Assembly: GCA_033557465.1 (NCBI GenBank)
Contig: CM066035.1
Coordinates: 918,726,235-918,790,234, forward strand
Direction of reading: 5' to 3'
Length of the DNA: 64,000 nucleotides
From: Ichthyophis bannanicus
Lineage: Eukaryota > Chordata > Amphibia > Gymnophiona > Ichthyophiidae
Below the pieces are notes generated by a model. That model did not search any database, was not told the origin of the DNA, and saw only the letters and a program-made list of their open reading frames with translations. The position numbers and the translations under genes were made by a program. This document shows positions 31,046 to 42,106 of the stretch, piece by piece (the stretch's first letter is position 1; every line of letters begins with the position of its first letter).

Positions 31046-32150
31046 TCTCAGTCTCTCCGCTATGACTTTATCCCCCTTTAGTGCTCCGTTTACCCCTCTA
31101 ATGGTCCAACTGACTCTCTCACAGTTTTTTTTGCTAGAAATGTACCTGAAAAAGTTTTTATTGTGCATTTTTGCTTTCCTGCCAAGCTTTTTTTCAAACT
31201 CTCTCTTTGCCTGCCTTATCAATGCCTTGCATCTAACTAGCCAGTGCTTATGTTGTTTCCAGTTGTCGCATTTGGCTCTTTTTTCCATTTCCTGAAAGAT
31301 GCTTTTTTTGTCTACAACAGCTTCTCTGACCTCACCTTTAAACCATGCTGGCAGTTTTTTGGCCTTCTTTCCACTTTTCTTAAAACATAGAATACAGCTG
31401 GTCTGGGCTTCCAAGATAGTATTTTTAAACAACACCCATTCTGGATGTTAATCTTTAACCTTTGCAGTTGTTCCTTTTAGTTTTTATTAACTATTTTCCT
31501 CGTTTTATCATAGTCTCCCTTTTTGAAAGTTAAAGATAGTACTGTGGATTTCCTTGCTATTCTTCTTCCATATATTAAATCAAATGTGATCATGCTATGA
31601 TCACTATGGCCAAGTGGCCCCAGCACCCTTATCTCTTGCACCAGATCTTGTGTACCACAAAGGGCTAGGTCCAAAATGGCTTCCCTTCATGTCGGTTCAT
31701 TTACTAGCTGCTCCAAGAAGCAGTCATTTATGTCATCTAGGAACTTTATCTCCCTAGCATGTCCTGACGTGACACTGACCCAGTCGATACCGGGGTAATT
31801 TAAATCACCCATTATTATTACTGTGCTGTAACCTTTGTTAGCTTCCCTGATTTCTTTGAGCATTTCATCATCCATTTGGTCATTCTGACCAGGCGGTCGA
31901 TAGTACACCCCCACTGTCATCACCTTCCCCTTTTTAAATGGAATTCCGATCCGTTTCCTGTAAAACTTTAATCTTGTGCGTCTCAATGCCCTCTAACATA
32001 GAGCATGACCCCTCCACCAATTTGATAAGCTCTATCATTGTGATACAGTTTGTACCCAGATATCACAGTGTCCCACTGGTTTTCCTCCTTCTACCATGTC
32101 TCTGAGATACCAATCATGTCTAACCTCTCATTTAGTGCTGTATATGTGAT
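31046..32150 (-). pseudogene. CR1-D1 ORF2, endonuclease region (5' part of the split copy)
   Basis: Continues the copy broken at 14126. Minus-strand frames match D2: FKKSGKKAKKLPAWFKGEVRE (31040-31435), GPLGHSDHSMITFDLI (31477-31674) and VGVYYRPPGQNDQMDDEM with GDLNYPGIDW (31687-31986). Near 32080-32140 the complement encodes a form of the ISETW motif that D2 has lost. Frameshifts and stops break it throughout. The homology ends at about 32150. Confidence 0.85.
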
Positions 32151-32705
32151 GCACAATTATAATCAAAAGAAATTTATGAAAATTAACATAATCATAATAT
32201 ATGGTTTATACCTTGATGAGTTTTAATTTTATACAGAATCAAGTCTAAAACATGTTTTCCCACTGGCTGTACAGAGGTATGGGAGTGGTACTTTTAACCT
32301 CTGCACAGCTCTGCGTCCTCTGCAAACAGTTCTTAATAAACAGAGAGTCCCAAAAACTGAAGGTGGCTTACACTTCAGAATAGCACCCTGCCGGCCTGCT
32401 TTAGCAGTGGAAATGAAGTCATGGACAGACATGACCTATCCAGTGGATATTCTCTTTCACTTTGTAAGTTTGTAATAGAATGCCTAATTAATTTCATTTA
32501 CTTATGAAAGTTTCAAAGTTATGCCAGAAACAAAGAACAAAAATAGAATTGTTATCCTTTGCTTACCAGGGCAACAAGTGTCTGAAATTCTGGACATCTG
32601 GAAATGCTATTACATTTTCTGAGTAATTAATCTAAAAATAGTTTTAGGAACAGAACTCTTCTTATTCATATAACTTTCTCATGCTCTGTTCCCTGACTGG
32701 TATGT
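32151..32705. other. Unassigned sequence, no gene seen
   Basis: AT-rich sequence between two CR1-D copies. No long frame or recognised repeat. Confidence 0.5.
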
Positions 32706-33117
32706 TTAAGAACATAAGAACTGCCACACTGGGTCAGACCTAAAGTCCATCAAGTCTAGTGTTCTATGTTCAATACTGTAAGTACTTGACACATCCCTAA
32801 AATAGCCAGTTCCATGCTACTTATCCCGAGATAAGCAGTGGTTTTCTCTCAGTACAAACCTTTTTTAAACCCAGCTACACTACCTGCTTTTACCACATCT
32901 GCAGACAATAAGTTCTATAAACTAATTCTACATTGAGAGAAAAAATACTTTCTGTTTTAAATATACTACTTTGTAGTCGCATGACATTTCCCCTAATCCT
33001 TTTATTTTTTGAAAGAGTGAACAATCGATTTGTGTCTACCCATTCCACTTCATTCAGGATTTTATAAATCTCTGTCATATCTCCCTTCAGGCCAGTCAAA
33101 GCTGTGTACCTTCAGCT

Positions 33118-33249
33118 ACTGTATATATATTTTTCCCTTGTCCCTGAAGGGCTCACAGTCTATGTTTTTGTACCTGAGGGTTAAGTGGCTTGTCCAAGGC
33201 CATAAAGAGCACCTGTGGGACCAGAAACCCCAGTCCTTCCGGCCCAAGG
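33118..33249 (-). mobile_element. SINE fragment in CR1-D3
   Basis: GAGGGTTAAGTGGCTTGTCC to CCAGTCCTTCCGGCCCAAGG matches the core of the minus-strand SINE at 59228-59300. The tRNA-like head with A and B boxes is absent, so it is a partial copy inside the D3 3' region. Confidence 0.7.
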
Positions 33250-33528
33250 CCATGGAGCGATATATAGGCATTATGATATCCTTTGTTTTATTAATCATAC
33301 CCAGATCATTTTCCTGGGTAGTGACTCATAGCATTGCGTATTTATAATTTCCGTTATTCTTCCTTACATGCATCACTTTGCACGTGCCCACATTAAATTT
33401 CATCTGCCATTTATCCCTACTCTCTGTTTTCTATCCCTCAATCAGTTTTCAATCCACAATAGGACATTGCTTCATATGCCATGGCTTTTTAATGTCCTCG
33501 GGAATCTCTGATGTGGGACTTTGTCATT

Positions 33529-33690
33529 CTCCAGGACCAAGCAGGAAGTCAGTCCTCACATATGGGTGACGTCAGAGCCAACGGAGCCCTCGTGCGGAGC
33601 ATTTCCCCAGCTTTCAAGGAAAGCCTTTGGAAATGCAGCGCGCATGCGTGGTCCCCTTCCCGCCCAAGGGTGCCATCTTGCTCAGTCTTT
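33529..33690 (+). promoter_or_regulatory. Left terminal repeat of A4 with putative promoter sites
   Basis: Inverted partner of the right end (39140-39319). It contains a perfect CRE palindrome TGACGTCA (33568-33575), an NRF1-like GCGCATGCGT (33640-33649) and GCCATCTTG, the complement of a YY1-like CAAGATGGC (about 33671). Promoter function is inferred. Confidence 0.5.
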
Positions 33691-33940
33691 CTTTTTCCGC
33701 GGAGCGCAACGGACTTGAGTTCGTGTCACCCGGGAAAGGTAGATTTTTTTGGATATTTTTGCTTTTTTCTTATCCGGTTTGACGCTGGTTCCCCTTCCCA
33801 CCTGGGCTCAGTACACCGGTATCGAGTCCGGAATTTCTTTTTTTTTCGTTTTTTGTCCTTTGTGACTAGCGTTTGCGCCTTTTTTGTTATTTTCACTGGC
33901 AGCCCGGTCTTTTGACTTTGCAGGGGCCCTTTTTCCCCTG

Positions 33941-35875
33941 ATGGCTGCCAGCAGGTTCAAAAAAATGTGATCGGTGCAAGAAACCTATGTCTCTCACTGC
34001 ACACATGACTGCTGCCTCCGATGCCTTGGGCCTGACCATGACCCGCTGGTCTGTGGCCCGTGCGGCAAAATGTCGTTGAAGGCACTTCGCAGCCGTCAGC
34101 ATCAACGTGAAAGAATTTTTCAGAGTCCGCGTCCGGCCGGGCCCGGACTTCGTCAGAGGCCTCGACATCTCGGAAGTCTGACCCCAAGCGCCGTCGTGGT
34201 TCCTCTGAGAGGGGGTCACAAAAGGAAGAAGAAGCTCGTGAGGACGGCGTCGGTGGAGGCGCCTGGGTCCTCGAGGGCCAGGTTGCGTAGCCCTGACCGC
34301 CGCCCCGGGCTCTCGGAATCGGAGAGGCCATCCAAACTGCCTCGCATGGTGCCAGAGTTCCTGAATCACGTAAGTTCTGTTGTCCTCGTGGACTCTCCTC
34401 CGGGAGAACTGACGTCAGGCCCGACGCCATCGGGGCATGAGTCGGGGGCTGCTGAGTCTCCTGAGCTTGGACTCAGGCTGACGGCCTTGGAGAGCAGCTT
34501 GGCTGCCTTCATGGAACAGCAGCGGGTGCTGATCGCCGGTCTGATGGTGCATCTACCCCGACCACCGGGACCTCGACGTCTATGTCGACCCCGGAGGCCG
34601 AGCTGATCCTCGAGTCCATCAAGTCTCGAGTTGATCCTCGGTCAAGGTCCCCCTCGACCTCCCGTGCGGGGCCAAGGTCGTCGATGCCGATACCCTCGGC
34701 GTCGGGGTGGGTGGCACCAAGGCCCACACGGCCGGAGCCGCTTGACTCCTCTTTGGAGGAGTCGGCATGGGAGACGGAGGACAAGGAGTCTCCGAACACC
34801 TTCCGGATCTGGTGCGCTGGTGCGTCCCTTCGGACTCCCTGGAGTCCGAGCCTCGGAGAAGGTTCCTCCCCCCCCCCCCCCAGAGGATACCTGGTTCTCA
34901 GACTTTATGAGGGATATGGCCAAGGCTTTGGCATTCCCTGCGGACGCCAAAGAGGAGCCTCGAGCCAAGGAGCTCGATGCCGTCCAGTATGATTTTCTTC
35001 CGAAGGAAACCTTTACTGTACCAGTTCCTCCGATGCTGGAATGGCTGCTCTTCCGTGTGTAGGAGGCACCGGCCTCGGCGCCAGTTCTTTGCAAATGGGT
35101 CAATTCCATTTATCGAGTCCGTAAGAGCCCTGGGTTCCAAAAGGCGCAGCTACTGCACAATTCCATGGTTGTGGAATCGGCCATCCACCGCCTGAAGAGT
35201 CTGAAGATGCACTCCTCAGTGCTCCCCGACTGTGAGGCCCGGAACCTGGATGCCCTCGGTAGAAAGTGCTTCCAGGGCTCTATGCTATCTTGCTGTGTCC
35301 AGACTTACCAGCTGTACATGGGCATGTACCTAAGAGACCTGGCAAAGGAGATTGCCGGGTTCTCAACTGGCCTCTCCGACGAACCCTTGCAGTGGTTCAA
35401 GGCCTTGTTGACAGGGATCCGAGAGTGCTCGAAGTTTATCTCCCGAGCAGCCTATGATGGTTTCGAGGCTTTGGCCCGGGTAGCCGCGGCTGGCATCGGT
35501 GCACGCCTTCAGGCCTGGCTACAGTCATCGGACCTGGAGTCATGGGTGCAGGACAAGTTGGTCGATGTCCCTTGCCGAGGTGACAACCTATTCGGTAAGC
35601 CCATGACTGAAAAGGCTGCGGAAATTGAGACTGAGACTCTCACCAGGACAAGGCTGTCCAAAAAAACTTCGGCCCCTTCTCAAAAAAAGAAGGGCTCGGG
35701 AAAGAAGCCCTTTTTCCCGAGGAAGGGTACTGCCTACAAATCCTACCCTCAATATCAGGCCTCTCCAGCTTCCCAACAGGGCCAGCAGGCCAAGGGGCAA
35801 AGGCATGGGCCCCGTAGGCAGAAGACCCCCAAGCCGCCAGCTCCGGCTCCTGCACAGCAGGGAGTGGGGTTTTGA
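33941..35875 (+). pseudogene. DIRS Gag-like protein of A4, broken
   Basis: The ATG at 33941 gives MAASRFKKM in place of the expected FKKCDRCKK, because an extra A shifts the frame near 33965. The Cys/His part (HDCCLRCLGPDHD, CGPCGKM) is in the next frame at 33974-34606. Further shifts occur near 34100, 34570 and 34840 (a C12 run), and a stop lies at 35060. The conserved tail (35165-35875) has MVVESAIHRLKSLKMHSS, WVQDKLVDVPCRGDN and a basic Lys/Gln end. Confidence 0.85.
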
Positions 35876-35876
35876 C
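35870..35876 (+). promoter_or_regulatory. Putative +1 frameshift site, gag/RT of A4
   Basis: The gag frame ends TTT-TGA-C. The +1 frame reads FDSHSIASS. Confidence 0.55.
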
Positions 35877-37690
35877 TCCCACAGCATAGCCTCTTCTCCA
35901 CCGGTGGCTCCACTCAACACAGGAGGTTGGCTGACCCTATACGCCTAAAGGTGGCCAGCCATCACAGGGGATACCTGGGTACTGAGCATAGTCCAAAAGG
36001 GCTATATGCTCTACTTCCACCAGTTACCCCCTTCCTACTTCCCAGGGGAGCCTCCAAGACTCCCTCTACACAGGAACCTCGTCCTTCAGGAGTTGGCAAG
36101 TCTTCTAAAGGAACAGGCGGTGGAACCGGTGCCTCACCACCTGGAAGGGCAAGGCTTCTACTCCAGGTAGTTCCTGGTACCAGAAAGGACAGGAGGCCTC
36201 CAGCCTATCCTAGACTTGCGAAACCTAAACAAGTTTCTGGAGCGGGAAAAGTTCAAGATGCTTACCCTTGGGATACAGCTGCCCTACCTCCAGCAGGGAG
36301 ACTGGCTATGCTCCTTAGACCTAAAGGATGCTTATACTCACATCCTCATCCATCCAGACCACAGACAATATCCCAGATTTGTGGTGGGAGGAAACCATTT
36401 TAAGTACAGGGTACTTCCCTTTGGCCTAGCCTCTGTCCCGAGGGTTTTCACCAAATGCCTGGCGGTGGTGGCGGCTTATCTCAGGAATCATGGGATTTTT
36501 GTCTTCCCATACCTGGACGACTGGCTCATCAGGGGCCAGTCTCTCCAGGAGGCCAGACAAGCCACTCTTCGCACTGTCTCTCTTCTTCAGCATCTGGGCT
36601 TTGTCATAAACTATGCAAAGTCCATTTTGTTCCCCTCTCAGAACCTAGAGTTTATAGGGGCAAGCTTAGACACCCTTCAGGCAAGAGCTTACTTGCCCAA
36701 AGACAGGGCCCACAGACTGATGGACTTGGCCAACCAGTTCCAAAGCAAGTCTCATGTCTCCACCAGGCACTACCTGCGGCTCCTGGGCCACATGGCATCC
36801 ACGGTACATGTGACTCTGAATGCCCGTCTACACATGCGGGCTGCTCAGTGGTGCCTCAGAGTGCAGTGGACGCAGGCCACAGGCGACCTCCGAGACAGAG
36901 TAAAGGTGCCCAAACCACTTTTGGACTCCTTACAGTGGTGGCTACATCTCCCAAACCTTCTCAGGGGGGTACCTTTTCAGGCCCCAGCACACACAAGGGT
37001 GCTGATGACTGATGCTTCCTTAAAGGGCAGGGTGCACAGTGCCAGGGCACCTGCACTCAAGGCCTCTGATCTCCTTGAGAGGCCAAGCAGCAAATCAATC
37101 TTTTGGAGAAGCGAGCAATGCGCTTAGCTCTACAGACTTTTTCTCATGCCCTCTCTCACCAGTCTATTCTAGTTCAGACGGACATTCAGGTGGCAATGTT
37201 CTATGTAAACAAACAAGGGGGCACGGGGTCCAGGCTTCTATGTCAGGAGGCACTGGCCCTTTGCTCCTTTGCAGTCAAACAAGGCATGTTTCTCAAAGCA
37301 GTGTATCTACCTGGCCAGGAGAATTTCCTAGTAGACAAGCTAAGTGGATTCTCCAGCCTCATAAATGGCAGTTGAATCCATGGGTGGTCCAGCAGATCTT
37401 CCTCCGCTGGGGATTTCCATCCATCGATCTCTTTGCAAGTCCACAAAACTGTCAGCTGCCCAGGTTTTGCTCCAAACAGCCGCATCCCCTGAGGATGGCA
37501 GCAGATGCTTTTCTGATCTCTTGGTCTACGGGCCTCCTATATGCGTTTCCTCCGATGCCCCTGGAGGCCCGAACTCTGTTCAAGATTCTCCGGGACAAGG
37601 CCTCGGTGATTCTGGTAGCCCCAGATGGCCGAGGCAGCCATGGTTTCCACTTCTGCTGCAGTTGGCGGTGGAAACTCCATTCCCTCTGGG
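35876..37690 (+). pseudogene. RT-RNase H-methyltransferase ORF of A4, broken
   Basis: In the +1 frame a stop at about 35946 and another TAG at about 36169 (GFYSR then stop then FLVPERTGG) precede a long open stretch (36216-37127). That stretch carries LRNLNKFLEREKFKML, KDAYTHILIHPDHR, the catalytic FPYLDDWLI near 36510-36530 and the RNase H start MTDASLKG. A frameshift near 37035-37070 follows. The rest, VQTDIQVAMFYVNKQ and a degenerate DKLSG, then DLFASP and FPPMPL, is spread over other frames. Confidence 0.85.
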
Positions 37691-37699
37691 GTTGCAACA

Positions 37700-38820
37700 T
37701 GATCTCCTGTCTCAAGATCAGGGTTTCCCTTCTGCACCCCAATCTCATATCCCTCAATCTGATGGCCTGGCTGCTGAAAGGATAGTGCTAGCTCCCTTAC
37801 TTCTACCTAAGGAGGTTGAGGAAGTGGTCTTGGCACTAGGAGGCAGTCCACCAGAAAATCCTATGCCCTCAAGTGGCATAGGTTTACGGTATGGTGTGCT
37901 CATCGCAATGAAGATCCTTTCTCTTGCCTTGTGCTAGTAGTACTGCAGTATCTACTTCACCTGTCAGACCTAGGCCTTAAGTCTCATTCTGTTCGGGTCC
38001 ACCTCAGTGCTCTATCAGCGCACCACTCACCAGTGGAGGGACAGTCTCTGTCGGTTCACCCCTTAGTGTCCCAATTTCTCAGAGTTCTGCTTCTTCTCAA
38101 GCCTCCGGTTCGTCCACCAGCGACTGAGTGGGATTTGAACGTGGTCTTGCAGCAACTTACTCGCCCACCGTTTGAGCCGATGGCTACTTGCCATTTGCGC
38201 TTCCTTTCTTGGAAAGTGCTCTTCCTGGTGGCTCTTACCTTGGCCAGACGTGTGAGTGAACTACAAGCTCTGGTTTATGATAGACCGTACACATGGTTCT
38301 ATAGGAACAGGGTGGTCCTACGGACCCATCCAAAGTTCCTTCCAAAAGTGGTCTCCTCTTTCCACCTCAACCAGGAGGTGGTTCTTCCGACCTTCTTTCC
38401 CAGGCCGCATACCAGCCGGGCTGAAACAGTCTTGCATACCCTTGACTATAAGAGGGCGTTATCTTTTTACATAGAACGTACGCGGGGGCATCGAAGGGCT
38501 ATTCAGCTCTTCGTCTCCTTTGAACCTAATAAGATGGGGTTACCTATCTCCAAGTGTACGTTGTCCACTTGGGCAGCAGATTGTATCGCCTGGGTGTACA
38601 AGGCAGCCGACCTCCCCTTGCAGGGCTGAATCACGGCCCACCGTGTCAGGGCGAAAGCCACATCAGTAGCTCATCTCCGTTCTGTTCCGTTGGCAGACAT
38701 CTGCCGGGCCACAACTTGGTCTTCAAGCCAGACTTTTGCAGCCCATTACTGCCTTGAGAGAGAATCCTGAAGGGACAGTGCTTTTGGACAGGCGGTACTC
38801 TGTAATCTCTTTGAGGTTTA
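37700..38820 (+). pseudogene. Tyrosine recombinase of A4, broken
   Basis: The frame at 37365-37937 gives LLLPKEVEEVVLALG, then shifts near 37835. The main frame (37931-38629) has YLLHLSDLGLKSHSVRVHL, box I LARRVSEL and FFPRPHTSRAE, and stops at 38627 (TGA where A2 has CGA). Box II AHRVRAKATS and the tyrosine in AAHYCLERES lie downstream, followed by a TGA near 38767. Confidence 0.85.
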
Positions 38821-38961
38821 GGCAAATCCTACCCTCCGGCCCTTGTGTTTTGCTACCGTAAGGGAGCGTTCTCAGAGGATATTCTTATCACGAATGCTGA
38901 AGCTCTTGAAAGGGAGCCATTTTTTCAGCTTAGGGTTCCCGGTTGCCTAGAGCTGGGGAGT

Positions 38962-39061
38962 CCCATATGTGAGGACTGACTTCCTGCTTGGTCCTGGAGA
39001 AAGAGTAGTTACTCACCTGTAACAGGTGTTCTCCAGGAGCAGCAGGAATTAGTCCTCACGA
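38962..39061 (+). repeat. Internal complementary region of A4
   Basis: CCCATATGTGAGGACTGACT to TTGGTCCTGGAG, then GAGTAGTTACTCACCTG to AGTCCTCACG. Confidence 0.8.
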
Positions 39062-39139
39062 CCCTCCCTCCTTCCCTGGAGTTGCAGTCATATCATTCAT
39101 TTTGTTTTTTGCTGTCTTTTAGCTATGTCATCAGACTGA

Positions 39140-39319
39140 GCAAGATGGCACCCTTCGGCGGGAAGGGAACCGCACATGCGCGCTGCATTCCCAAAGGCTT
39201 TCCTTGAAAGTTGGAGAAATGCTCCTCACGAGGGCTCCATCGGCGCCGATGTCACCCATATGTGAGGACTGATTCCCGCTGCTCCTGGAGAACACCTGTT
39301 ACAGGTGAGTAACTACTCT
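39140..39319 (+). repeat. Right terminal repeat of A4
   Basis: AGCAAGATGGCACCC to GTGAGTAACTACTCT, the inverted partner of 33529-33690. Confidence 0.8.
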
Positions 39320-40073
39320 AATGCTTTCTAAAAGTCTAAATTCACTATATCAACTGGCCCTCCTTTATCCAAATATTTATTCATGCCTTCAAAGAAATGG
39401 AGCAGATTGGTGAGGCAATCTGGCTAAATCCATTTTGACTTTGCCCCATTAATCCATGTTTGTCCATGCATCCAGTAATTTTGTTCATAATAATTGTTTC
39501 CACCATTTTTTCCGGCACTAACATTAGACTCACAGATCTGTAGTTTCCCAGGTCATCCCTGGAGCCCTTTTTAAAAACAGATGTTTTGTTGGCCACCCTC
39601 CAATCTTCTGGTACCATAGACAATTTTAAGGACAGGTAAAAATCACTAACAGTTTCAGCTGAGGTGCCAGACCAAGACAAACCACCCATCTGGGCAGCAG
39701 CAGAATGGGATAGTGTTGACGGTGGAGGATCACATTTCTGTGACAACGGCAACAACACCAAACTTAAACTGCACAGAGGAAATGCCCGGCAATCTACTTC
39801 TGTATCTTGCCATGAAAACCCAATGGATAGTTGCAACAAAACAAATTGTGCTATAGTGCTGGAAGATGAGACCCCAGGTCGGAAGGTACTCAAATAGCTA
39901 CTGGGAAAGAGCTGAAGATGTTTCAGAGTAAAGCCAGCACTTATGATGTGGTTGGATCAAAGCCCTCGGGACGTCTGACTGCTGATGTAGCTGCACATGA
40001 AATGAGAGTCAGAAGCTGTAAAGATGTCTTACACGTTGGAACATGGAAGGTATGAAGCATTAACCAAGGGAAG

Positions 40074-41527
40074 TTGGAGGTGGTCAAGAATGAAATGGAA
40101 CGTGTACAACTTGATCTGTTGGGTGTCAGCGAACTGAAATGGACTGGCATTGGGCACTTTGCATCAGATGATCACATGGTCTACTATGCTGGAAATGAAA
40201 GACAAAGAAGAAATGGTGTTGCATTTATAATAAAGAAGAAACTTGCAAGAACTGTAATGAAATACAATGCAGTCAGCAAACGCTTAATCTCTATTCATCT
40301 ACAAGGAATGCCTATCAACACAACTATAATTCAAATATATGCCCCAACAACAGCTGCAGAAAAGAATGAAATTGAAGAGTTGTATGAACAAGTACAAGCT
40401 GAAATTGACAGAGCATGCAAACAGGATATCCTGATAGTCATGGGTGACTGGAACGTAAAAGTTGACAACAAAGAAGAAGGCAAAGTAGTTGGAAAATATG
40501 GACTTGGTAACAGAAATGAAGCTGGAGAAAGAATGATAGAATTCTTCAAGACCAACGATCTATTCATCTCAAACAACTTCTTCCAGCAACACAAGTGGCG
40601 ACTGTACACATGGACTTCACCCAATGGATTGTATAAAAATCAAATCGACTACATCTGTGGAAGTCAACGATGGAAAAGCTCTGTAACGTCAACAAAGACA
40701 AAACCTGGAGATGACTGTGATACAGACCATCAACTACTAGTATGCAAACTCAAGCTAAAATTGAAAAAGAGCAAACCACTCATGAATGCAGCAAAATATG
40801 ACCTTGAGAATATACCACTGGAATTTAAAGACTGCCTGCAAAATCGATTTGCTGCTTTAGATACAAATTACAGAGCTCAAGAAGGTTGTGTTGGAAGAAA
40901 AGCGCGAAATCTCTACAAAAGGTGAAAAAGCAAAAACGGCAAAAATGGATGACTGAAGCAAAATAGATGATGGAAGAAACTCTGAAAATTGCCCAGAAAT
41001 GCAGAGAAGCTAAATCCAGAGGAGAAAGAAAGACAATCGCAGAACTCAACAGAGATTTCCAATGTGCAGCAAGACAGGACAAGGAAAAGTACTACAATGA
41101 CGCATGCAAGGAAATAGAAACAGAAACTATTAGAGGAAGAACAAGATCAGCTTTCCTAAAGCTACGAGAGTTAAAGAAAAAGTTCCAGCCTCGAATTGGA
41201 ATGTTTGAAAATGCTCAAGGTTCTATGCTGAATGATGAGAAGATCAAGAAAAGGTGGAAGGAATATACAGAGTTTTTATATGATAAAGATCAAGTGGACC
41301 AACAGCTGTTTCAACCTGTACCTTATGATCGGGAACCATTGGTGATGAAAGAAGAAGTTGAAGCAGCATTGAAAGCCTTATCAAAGAACAAAGCACCAGG
41401 CATTGATAGCATTCCCATAGAGGTATTACAGCAATCTGATGCAGCTGTTACCATACTTACAAGGCTCTGCCAAGAAATATGGAAGACAACATCATGGCCA
41501 ACTGACTGGAAAAGATCTGTGTTTATA
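40074..41527 (+). pseudogene. RTE ORF, endonuclease and RT N-terminal part
   Basis: The APE-type endonuclease reads LDLLGVSELKWTGIGHF, RRNGVAFIIKK, ILIVMGDWNVKVDN, QQHKWRLYTWTSPNGLYKNQ with IDYI, and DCDTDHQLLVCKLKLKLKK (catalytic D-H). The frame stops at 40923-40925 and resumes at 40967-41526 with REAKSRGERKTIAELNRDFQ and the RT start LSKNKAPGIDSIPIEVLQQS. It breaks off at WKRSVFI where the CR1-C fragment is inserted. The closest type I recognise is BovB/RTE. Confidence 0.85.
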
Positions 41528-41698
41528 CACTTTGGAGTTGATGAGGGATAGGGGAGATATGATTCAGACCTTTAAATACTTAAAGAGAAATAATGAACAA
41601 ACAAACCTCTTCCAGAGATGGGGAAGCTGTAAAACTAGAGGGCATGACATGAAGCTGCAAGGTGGTAAATTGAAAGGCAATGTCAGGAAATACTTTTT

Positions 41699-41870
41699 TC
41701 TCCAGGACCAAGCAGGAAGTCAGTCCTCACATATGGGTGACGTCGGCACCGACGGAGCCCTCGCGGAGCAATTTCCCCAGCTTTCAAAGAAAGCCTTTGG
41801 GAATTGCAGCGCGCATGCGCGGTCCCCTTCCCGCCTAAGGGTGCCATCTTGCTCAGTCTTCTTTTTTCCG
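41699..41870 (+). promoter_or_regulatory. Left terminal repeat of A5 with putative promoter sites
   Basis: Inverted partner of 47310-47491. It contains TGACGTCG (41738-41745, one base from a CRE), the perfect NRF1-like palindrome GCGCATGCGC (41811-41820), and GCCATCTTG (complement of a YY1-like site) near 41844. The gag ATG follows at 42107. Promoter activity is inferred. Confidence 0.5.
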
Positions 41871-42106
41871 CGGAGCCCTGCAGACACTGTTTGTATTCAC
41901 CGCTGAAAAAGTTGATTTTCTCTCTTATTATTTATTCTTTTTCGGTTCGACGCCGGATTCTTTTTCCCGCCGGACCCGCTACGCCGGTATTGGGTCCGTT
42001 TCTTTATTTTTCGGTTTTTTGTCCTTCGTGACAAGCGTTTGCGCCATTTTTTTCCTTTTCACTGGCAGCCCTGTCTTTTGACCTCGCAGGGGCCCTTTTT
42101 CCCTCG

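Larger units (their letters stand above)
33527..39319 (+). mobile_element. DIRS family A, copy A4 (full length)
   Basis: The 5.79-kb element has its left end at TTCTCCAGGACCAAGC and right end GAGTAACTACTCT. The flanks ACTTTGTCA and AATGCTTTC rebuild CR1-D sequence (compare CTTGTCAAAAGCTTTC in D2), so no bases were duplicated. It has gag, RT-RNase H-methyltransferase and YR genes in the same order as A5, each with several lesions. Confidence 0.9.

Noticed and set aside
40331..40624. Minus-strand 97-codon frame
   Set aside because: Antisense of the RTE endonuclease.
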